In this document: positions 41,694 to 47,062 of the stretch, one piece after another | Layout of the letters: each line of letters begins with the position of its first letter | Numbering within the stretch: position 1 is the first letter of the stretch | Assembly (NCBI GenBank): GCA_003979345.1 | Contig: RYVZ01000025.1 | Coordinates: 886-47,947 of the forward strand | Direction: 5' to 3' | DNA length: 47,062 nucleotides | Source: Lachnospiraceae bacterium | Lineage (GTDB): Bacteria > Bacillota > Clostridia > Lachnospirales > Lachnospiraceae | Position numbers and translations under genes: made by a program | Notes under the pieces: generated by a model | The model's database searches: none | Told to the model about the DNA's origin: nothing | What the model saw: only the letters and a program-made list of their open reading frames with translations

Positions 41694-42707
41694 TCAGTCT
41701 TCTTTCATCTGGATCATATCCCGTATCTTTTCGTTGATCTGCTGCTCCTTAAAGGTCAGACACTGGAAAATGGAATTTTTGATCTCATTGCATTTCGCGC
41801 TGCCGTGTGTTTTTACGACCAGACCGTTTAATCCAAGCATCGGCGCACCGCCGTACTGTTCCAGATCAAACTGTTTGAGCGTGCTTTTTAGCGCCGGCTT
41901 TACAAGAAACGCCCCGATCTTCGATCTGAAAGACGACATCATACCGTCTTTGATCTGCTTAATGACCATAGCGCCGACGCCCTCATACATTTTTAACACG
42001 ACATTGCCGACAAACGCCTCGCATACGATGACATCCGCCAGACCGAACGGAATATCGCGCGCCTCCACACTCCCGATAAAATTGATATCAGGACAGTTCT
42101 TCAAAAGCGGAAATGTCTCCTTGACAAGCGCGTTTCCCTTTTCTTCCTCAGCGCCGTTATTAACGATCCCGACCTTCGGATTTTTTACGCCCATGACATG
42201 TTCCATATAGATGGATCCCATTTTCGCAAACTGAACGAGGTGGGACGGTCTGGCATCGACATTTGCGCCGCAGTCCACCAAAAGGGATACCCCTGCTGCT
42301 GTCGGCATGAGCGGCGCAAGGGGCGGTCTCTCCACGCCTTTGATGCGGCCGACCAAAACCTGTCCGCCGACTAAGTTCGCACCCGTACTTCCCGCCGACA
42401 CGTAAGCGTCACACTTCCCTGACTTTACATCCATCATAGCGCGTACGATCGAAGAATCCTTCTTGCTGCGGATCGCCATAACAGGCGGCTCCGCCGTCTC
42501 GATCTTCTGCGTACAGTGAACGATCTCCACCTGAGAGGCATCATATTGATAACCCGATAATTCTTTCTTGATCTTTTCCTCGTCCCCGTAAAGAACGACC
42601 TGAATCTTCTTGTTCTCGTTGATCGCACTGACCGCGCCTTTCACAGGCTCTTCCGGAGCAAAATCCCCTCCCATGACGTCCACTGCGACCCGTACATACT
42701 CTGCCAT
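41694..42707 (-). CDS. plsX: Phosphate acyltransferase PlsX
   Basis: The 337-residue protein matches PlsX: an N-terminal VAVDVMGGDFAPEE segment, ALMPTAAG-type loop near residue 134 (here PLMPTAAG) and the conserved SVEARDIPFG near residue 215. PlsX makes acyl-phosphate from acyl-ACP for PlsY, encoded at 10001-10696. Normally plsX follows rpmF in one operon; here an ABC transporter separates the two, and plsX has its own probable promoter. Confidence 0.97.
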   Translation of the reverse strand: MAEYVRVAVDVMGGDFAPEEPVKGAVSAINENKKIQVVLYGDEEKIKKELSGYQYDASQVEIVHCTQKIETAEPPVMAIRSKKDSSIVRAMMDVKSGKCDAYVSAGSTGANLVGGQVLVGRIKGVERPPLAPLMPTAAGVSLLVDCGANVDARPSHLVQFAKMGSIYMEHVMGVKNPKVGIVNNGAEEEKGNALVKETFPLLKNCPDINFIGSVEARDIPFGLADVIVCEAFVGNVVLKMYEGVGAMVIKQIKDGMMSSFRSKIGAFLVKPALKSTLKQFDLEQYGGAPMLGLNGLVVKTHGSAKCNEIKNSIFQCLTFKEQQINEKIRDMIQMKED

Positions 42708-42798
42708 AACCGTATCCTGCCTCTCTTAAAAATCATACAGCTGTTCCGCCATACGCTATCCTGTCATGCTCTGTAGCACAAGGCGGAACCGCTGCCAA

Positions 42799-42828
42799 AA
42801 TATAACAGTAATAAAGACCCTTTCTCAA
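42799..42828 (-). promoter_or_regulatory. Probable promoter of plsX-acpP-rnc-smc-ftsY
   Basis: On the minus strand TTGAGA (42828-42823) and TATATT (42804-42799) are 18 bases apart, about 90 bases before plsX, directly after the ABC ATPase gene. No FapR-like operator is evident by eye. Confidence 0.55.
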
Positions 42829-42833
42829 CTATA

Positions 42834-43511
42834 CTAGACCCCCTGAGAAAAGTCAACTTTTCCATTCTCCATCCGTATCACCCGATCCGCACAGGAAGCG
42901 AGTTTCTCATTATGCGTTACCATAACTAAGGTTGCATCTTCCCCCTTCACCGCATCGATCAGGCAGTCCATCACCTGCCTTCCGGTTTCCTTATCCAGAT
43001 TGCCTGTCGGTTCGTCGGCAAAAATGACCTTGGGATGATTGATCAGCGCCCTCACGATCGCGGCACGCTGCTGCTGCCCTCCCGAAAGCTGATTCGGAAA
43101 TTTGTCAAGCTGTTCCCTGATCCCAAGACTTTCACTGACCGCTTCCACCACTTTCCGCTGTACATGTTTTTGATCCAAAAGAAGCGGTGCAATGATGTTT
43201 TCATAAATCGTCAGCAGTGGGAGCAGGTTATAGGCCTGGAAAATGAAACCAAATTTCTGCCTGCGCAGTTTTGACATCTCCCCGTCCTTAAAATTTGTAT
43301 ACGGTTTTCCCTCTAAAAGGATCTCCCCGTCAGTCAGTACGTCAAGTCCTCCCATGATATTGAGCAGGGTGCTTTTCCCCGAACCGCTCTCACCGAGTAT
43401 GACGATCACTTCCCCCTGCCGTACCTGAAGACTCAGATCGTCCAGTGCACGCATCGTAATGTCTCCCGTTGTATATTCTTTGACTGCATGTTTCAATTCG
43501 ATCAGACTCAT
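42834..43511 (-). CDS. ABC transporter ATP-binding protein (LolD/MacB type)
   Basis: The 225-residue protein has Walker A GESGSGKST near residue 36, a Q-loop in FIFQAYNLLP, signature LSGGQQQR near residue 142, Walker B VIFADEPTGNLD near residue 163 and the switch His in MVTHNEKLA. This is the ATPase class that works with FtsX-type permeases to export peptides, lipoproteins or antibiotics or to sense them. It lies three bases downstream of the permease gene, with GGAGG before its ATG. No two-component system adjoins, so a bacitracin-type sensing role is not indicated. Confidence 0.93.
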   Translation of the reverse strand: MSLIELKHAVKEYTTGDITMRALDDLSLQVRQGEVIVILGESGSGKSTLLNIMGGLDVLTDGEILLEGKPYTNFKDGEMSKLRRQKFGFIFQAYNLLPLLTIYENIIAPLLLDQKHVQRKVVEAVSESLGIREQLDKFPNQLSGGQQQRAAIVRALINHPKVIFADEPTGNLDKETGRQVMDCLIDAVKGEDATLVMVTHNEKLASCADRVIRMENGKVDFSQGV

Positions 43512-43514
43512 CTG

Positions 43515-46016
43515 TTATTCCTCCCTGATATCCGATATGATCTCATTTGTCTGCTTAAACCGGAGTCCGGACATGACCAGAAAATAAACAGACACAATGA
43601 AAACGATCCCAACGCCAAAGTATCCCGCCGCCATGCCCCGCACATTGACATTCTTCTCCATGGCAGACAGCATGTAACGCTGTAACGGAATGGAGACGGC
43701 AACCGCGATCCCATAGGAGATCAGAAGCACTAACAGGATCTCCACACTGATCGACTTTCTCAGCTGTTTTAAGGGCATTCCAAGCGCTCTCCATATGCCG
43801 TGTTCCCGCCGCCTTAAGATCAGATTCGCTTTCATGATGATCATCATATTCAAAACTGCGGTTACTGTCGTAGCGATGACGATCATTGCGGCAATATAAA
43901 GGATCGCCAGCGTATCCGTGATGATTTTTTCCATGCCGATTTCATAAGACCCACATATCGCATACTCATGATCTGCAAACACTGCGTTAATGGCGGAAAA
44001 CGTCCCGTCGCCGGCATCAGGACTGCATTTTACCATAATGTCCGTATAGCTGTAACTGCCGTAAATCTCTAAGGCAGCCTGTTCTGTCAGAACGATTATA
44101 ACCGTGTTTGAGCCTGTCCCCTTGTCCTCCGGCATGTAGTCCGTATACAGGACAGCGCCGATATGCAAAATACCTTCCCCGCCGCCCTTCATCTTATACG
44201 AGACAGCTCCCGTCTCCCCGATTTCATCCAATAGCTCCTGCTCTTCTTCTCCGTATGTTCCCATCACTACACAGACGGCATCCACCCCTTCGTTCCAAAG
44301 TCCGGACTTTCCATTTTGCTCTAACAGCCATCGAAACAGCGCGTCGTTATAAATCATATCGGAAATAACATTTCCATTTTGCTGACGCATACCGGACTCC
44401 AGGTCAAGGCTTCCGCCGATCGCATAGATCTCCTCCACGCCGGTCACATCTCTTATTTTTTCCATCTCTGAAAAGGAGATCTGTGCAGTGCCGGCTCCTT
44501 CCATGGCATCCGCCATTCCGTATAACGGGATGTAAACTTCGTAATCGGAAAATCTGCTTTTTTGATCCTTCTTTGGAAGTTCTACGGAACTCATGGTATT
44601 CACGATCAGCATCAGGATCACCATGGAAAAGATCATGGAAAGCATCATGATCATGCTTTTGCTTCGTTCCCGCCTGATATTCCTTCCGGCAAATTTGACA
44701 AAAGACCATTTCTCCATCGTCTGCACTTTTCCGGGATTGGCAGTAGCACCGTTATATTTGCTTGCCTCTATCGGCGTCAGCGCTAAAATCTTATGTACTG
44801 CCAGTACGAATGCCAGAATCAGTGAAACAAGGACAACTGCCGCAGTAAGCAGATAGCTGCCCGCGAGCTGCCTGATAGAAACAGGCTCTCCGATCAGGTA
44901 TAGCAGAATATTCTTCGCAAATATCTGATTGATGATATTTCCAAACACGATCCCGATCCCATAACCAAAGATGCAGTAAAGAATATTTTCCAAAAATATG
45001 ATCAGAGCGGTCTGGCGGTAGTCCATTCCAATGCAGCGCAGCATCCCGAGCTCTCTTGTATTTTCAGTTATCGCAAGGTGCATACTGTTAAAAACCAGTA
45101 AGACCATGGCTGCCGCAAGCAAAAAAGCGAATGCTTTTAGTGCAGATCCGACCGGGGCGTTTAACAAATATTCCTCCACATTTTCCTCTTTTATATGATT
45201 ATATCCAAACTTACCGCCAATCTCCCTTATCAGTTCACTTTCTCTCTCCGAAGCCTGTCCGTGAACTATCCTGTTGACCGTATCACGGTAATTCTCCAAT
45301 CCATATAACTGAGCAAGCAGTTCACGCACCGTATCTTGTATTTCAATTATTTTTTCCAGATCATACTCGTCCAAATCGGAATTGACTGTAACAATCAACG
45401 CATGCTCTTCTGTTTCCGGTGAAAGAAGCCCCGTCTCATACAGAAAATCGAAGGAAACATTCATGAATCCCGTCTGCCAGGCGCTGTTTAGTAAAACCGG
45501 CGAGTTCTCCATGATACCGACAAGCCGGAGGTGCCGGATTTCTCCCGTCAGTTCACAGACAACAGCGATCTCATCACCGATCTGAGTTCTCAGTAGCTCA
45601 CAGACATACTGTTCCAGAACGACTTCCTCTGCCGTCCCGCTCCACCGTCCTTCCAACAGCCGCAATCCCGGTTCTTCCAGCCCTTCCTTCGTTCCGGCGC
45701 AGAGATTAAACTCCATTTTTCGAAGCGATTCCAGCTTCATTTGTGCTTCACGAAAATCGTCCCAAAGGATTCCTGCCGCTTCGATCTCCTCCTGATCCAG
45801 CTCCGCTTTTAGCCATTCCGCCTGCTCTTTGGTCAAACCTCCTATCTGAAAATCATACAGGTTTGTTCCCATAGCCTGCTCTTTATATTGATTGATGAGG
45901 CTGTCTCCCATCTGGATCATGCCAAACATCATCGCCACTGAGCATGCAATTCCCAAAATGATCATAAAGCTGCGTTTTATATGATGTTTGATCATCATTT
46001 TAGCAAAAAGAAACAT
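43515..46016 (-). CDS. FtsX-type ABC transporter permease
   Basis: The 833-residue protein has one N-terminal membrane helix (about residues 18-38), a large extracytoplasmic domain, three central helices (about 300-415) that form the first FtsX core, a second extracytoplasmic domain after a helix near residue 470, and three C-terminal helices that form the second FtsX core. It is the partner of the LolD-type ATPase three bases downstream. ATG 46016 is chosen because a GAGGGGG site lies upstream; the longer frame from 46055 has no site. The pair is driven by its own promoter. The substrate is unknown. Confidence 0.9.
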   Translation of the reverse strand: MFLFAKMMIKHHIKRSFMIILGIACSVAMMFGMIQMGDSLINQYKEQAMGTNLYDFQIGGLTKEQAEWLKAELDQEEIEAAGILWDDFREAQMKLESLRKMEFNLCAGTKEGLEEPGLRLLEGRWSGTAEEVVLEQYVCELLRTQIGDEIAVVCELTGEIRHLRLVGIMENSPVLLNSAWQTGFMNVSFDFLYETGLLSPETEEHALIVTVNSDLDEYDLEKIIEIQDTVRELLAQLYGLENYRDTVNRIVHGQASERESELIREIGGKFGYNHIKEENVEEYLLNAPVGSALKAFAFLLAAAMVLLVFNSMHLAITENTRELGMLRCIGMDYRQTALIIFLENILYCIFGYGIGIVFGNIINQIFAKNILLYLIGEPVSIRQLAGSYLLTAAVVLVSLILAFVLAVHKILALTPIEASKYNGATANPGKVQTMEKWSFVKFAGRNIRRERSKSMIMMLSMIFSMVILMLIVNTMSSVELPKKDQKSRFSDYEVYIPLYGMADAMEGAGTAQISFSEMEKIRDVTGVEEIYAIGGSLDLESGMRQQNGNVISDMIYNDALFRWLLEQNGKSGLWNEGVDAVCVVMGTYGEEEQELLDEIGETGAVSYKMKGGGEGILHIGAVLYTDYMPEDKGTGSNTVIIVLTEQAALEIYGSYSYTDIMVKCSPDAGDGTFSAINAVFADHEYAICGSYEIGMEKIITDTLAILYIAAMIVIATTVTAVLNMMIIMKANLILRRREHGIWRALGMPLKQLRKSISVEILLVLLISYGIAVAVSIPLQRYMLSAMEKNVNVRGMAAGYFGVGIVFIVSVYFLVMSGLRFKQTNEIISDIREE

Positions 46017-46079
46017 CGCGCGTTCACCCCCTCTTTTATCCAAGTTTGACTGCATAAAATGTTAAAAATATCTAATATA

Positions 46080-46108
46080 ATTTTACACTGTCTTGATAAC
46101 TACGTCAA
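46080..46108 (-). promoter_or_regulatory. Promoter of the FtsX/LolD-type ABC locus
   Basis: On the minus strand TTGACG (46108-46103) and TAAAAT (46085-46080) are 17 bases apart, about 65 bases before the permease start and after the rpmF terminator. Confidence 0.75.
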
Positions 46109-46166
46109 CTTTTTAGCAGTCATGAAGGAGCGTAATGATCTTGGTCCATACATCCCTATCAAACAG

Positions 46167-46195
46167 AAAAAAACCTTTGGCGCATGCCAAAGGTT
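46167..46195 (-). terminator. Intrinsic terminator of the DUF177-rpmF operon
   Basis: A 10-base perfect stem AACCTTTGGC/GCCAAAGGTT (46172-46195) with a four-base loop is followed by seven T on the minus strand, 38 bases after the rpmF stop. It separates rpmF from the ABC locus. Confidence 0.93.
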
Positions 46196-46232
46196 CTTCT
46201 TGTTTAGGTAAAAGATTTTTATTTCTTTTTTC

Positions 46233-46412
46233 CTAGTCCTGTGCAATGATCTCTTTCTTGTTATAAGAACCGCACTTTTTGCAGACTCTGTGCGGCATCA
46301 TCAGCGCGCCGCATTTGCTACACTTCACAAGAGTCGGAGCGGTCATTTTCCAGTTCGCGCGTCTCTTGTCACGTCTTCCTTTGGAAGATTTATTTTTAGG
46401 ACAAATCGACAT
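46233..46412 (-). CDS. rpmF: 50S ribosomal protein bL32
   Basis: The 59-residue protein starts MSICPKNKSSKGRRDKRR and contains two cysteine pairs (CSKC and CKKC) that form the zinc-binding C+ form of bL32. It is a component of the 50S subunit. An AAGGAGG site lies nine bases before the ATG (46412). The gene is five bases after the DUF177 stop. It is followed by a strong terminator and not, as is usual, by plsX. Confidence 0.96.
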   Translation of the reverse strand: MSICPKNKSSKGRRDKRRANWKMTAPTLVKCSKCGALMMPHRVCKKCGSYNKKEIIAQD

Positions 46413-46416
46413 TTTC

Positions 46417-46941
46417 TTACACCTCCTTATTTGCCAAAAAAAGTTCTTTTATCGCCGCCATCCTCACGTCAGGCACAAACGGATCACATCCGCATTCCCC
46501 TTCGTTCAGATTCCTGCCGCATATCGTGCAGATTCCCTTGCAGTCTTCCCTGCAAAGAATCTTAGGCGGCCAATTCATTACGATCTCACTGTTGATCAGC
46601 GCCGTTATGTCAAGCTGACTGCCCTCCATGAATACCTGTTCGTCCGCATTCCATCCGGGCGGCACAGTATCCGGCGCATAAACTTCCTGCTCAAAATCAA
46701 TCCTGATCCCTCTCTTAACCGGTGCAAGGCACCTGTCACAGAACAGTTCTACATTCAATATACCATTTACCTGAAGCAGCGCCTTTCCCTTTTCCAAACA
46801 GGAGGCTGTTACGGTAATAAGCTGATCTTCCGCTATCCGGTAATCCTGACCGTTCAAATGCACCGTTTTCATATCCGGCATCACCTGTTGCGTCAGAACA
46901 AAACCCTGTGAGAGAAAACTCTCAGAAAGATTGATGAACAT
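46417..46941 (-). CDS. YceD/DUF177 family protein
   Basis: The 174-residue protein has the DUF177 pattern, including the DRCLAP segment with a Cys pair (CDRC) near residue 75 and a C-terminal CxxC-rich tail with CRED, CTICGRNLN and ECGCDPF. The family is required for 23S rRNA or L32 homeostasis in plants and bacteria and is nearly always upstream of rpmF. AGGAG lies six bases before the ATG. It is the first gene of the operon. Confidence 0.93.
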   Translation of the reverse strand: MFINLSESFLSQGFVLTQQVMPDMKTVHLNGQDYRIAEDQLITVTASCLEKGKALLQVNGILNVELFCDRCLAPVKRGIRIDFEQEVYAPDTVPPGWNADEQVFMEGSQLDITALINSEIVMNWPPKILCREDCKGICTICGRNLNEGECGCDPFVPDVRMAAIKELFLANKEV

Positions 46942-46967
46942 ATCTGGCTCCTATCCACACTCATACG

Positions 46968-46996
46968 ATTATACAGAGCGAAAATGGGTTTGTCAA
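46968..46996 (-). promoter_or_regulatory. Consensus promoter of the DUF177-rpmF operon
   Basis: On the minus strand a perfect TTGACA (46996-46991) and a perfect TATAAT (46973-46968) are 17 bases apart, 26 bases before the ATG. The remaining bases to 47062 hold nothing I can support. Confidence 0.93.
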
Positions 46997-47062
46997 CCAT
47001 TTTTTTCCTTGAGTTTCCGCAGTTTTATCCACAAGGTCCTGATTTTATGAGTATCATAGTGA

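Noticed and set aside
43035..43274. Plus-strand frame in the ABC ATPase gene
   Set aside because: Antisense to a gene with all ABC ATPase motifs.

Overview
The window looks like a chromosomal segment of an anaerobic Clostridia bacterium, most likely Lachnospiraceae. This is inferred from gene order and gene types, not from a database search. The evidence includes the ylxM-ffh-rpsP-khpA-rimM-trmD and plsX-acpP-rnc-smc-ftsY blocks, a DUF512 radical SAM gene joined to der-plsY-gpsA, a PRPP synthase of about 395 residues, a T-box before pheST, and many TTGACA/TATAAT-type promoters with 17-base spacers. Base composition is moderate and most genes lie on the minus strand.

Layout. Positions 1-4316 (+) hold the 3' part of a membrane protein whose N-terminal region is a Gln/Asn-rich 14-residue tandem repeat, then two ABC-2 type permeases without an ATPase in view. 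Positions 4313-6380 (-) hold a MoxR ATPase/VWA pair. metF (+) follows at 6563. Positions 7441-13379 (-) form a run of DUF512 radical SAM, der, plsY, gpsA, a zinc-ribbon tail-anchored protein and a lipoprotein. prs (+) starts at 13539, divergently from that run, and the two promoters overlap. Positions 14860-24493 (-) carry queA, an M18 aminopeptidase, a structured intergenic element, pheT, pheS with a Phe T-box, a YihY membrane protein and a SpoIID/LytB protein. A structured RNA that resembles 6S RNA lies at about 24660-24848 (-). Next comes a soluble PocR-domain chemoreceptor, then the trmD-rimM-khpA-rpsP-ffh-ylxM block.

Positions 29942-33668 (+) are an island of opposite orientation. It has a strong promoter, a possible 14-residue peptide ORF and two ABC exporter half-transporters. 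Positions 33717-42707 (-) then carry yitT, ilvA, ftsY, smc, rnc, acpP and plsX. An ABC efflux cassette (LolD/MacB-type ATPase plus an 833-residue FtsX-type permease) with its own promoter separates plsX from rpmF and the DUF177 gene, which close the window with a consensus promoter.

How the genes work together. Most of the window is housekeeping: SRP-dependent membrane targeting (ffh, ftsY, ylxM), ribosome and tRNA maturation (rimM, trmD, rpsP, rnc, der, queA, pheST), phospholipid and fatty-acid synthesis (plsX, acpP, plsY, gpsA) and chromosome organisation (smc). The accessory parts are the Q/N-repeat/ABC-2 locus, the MoxR-VWA module, the PocR chemoreceptor and the two ABC transporter loci. 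I found no CRISPR array, no insertion sequence, no prophage and no tRNA or rRNA gene. I do not see one clearly new multi-gene system. The best candidates for something undescribed are the small-ORF/dual-ABC exporter locus, the Q/N-repeat protein with its orphan ABC-2 permeases, and the structured element downstream of pheT.
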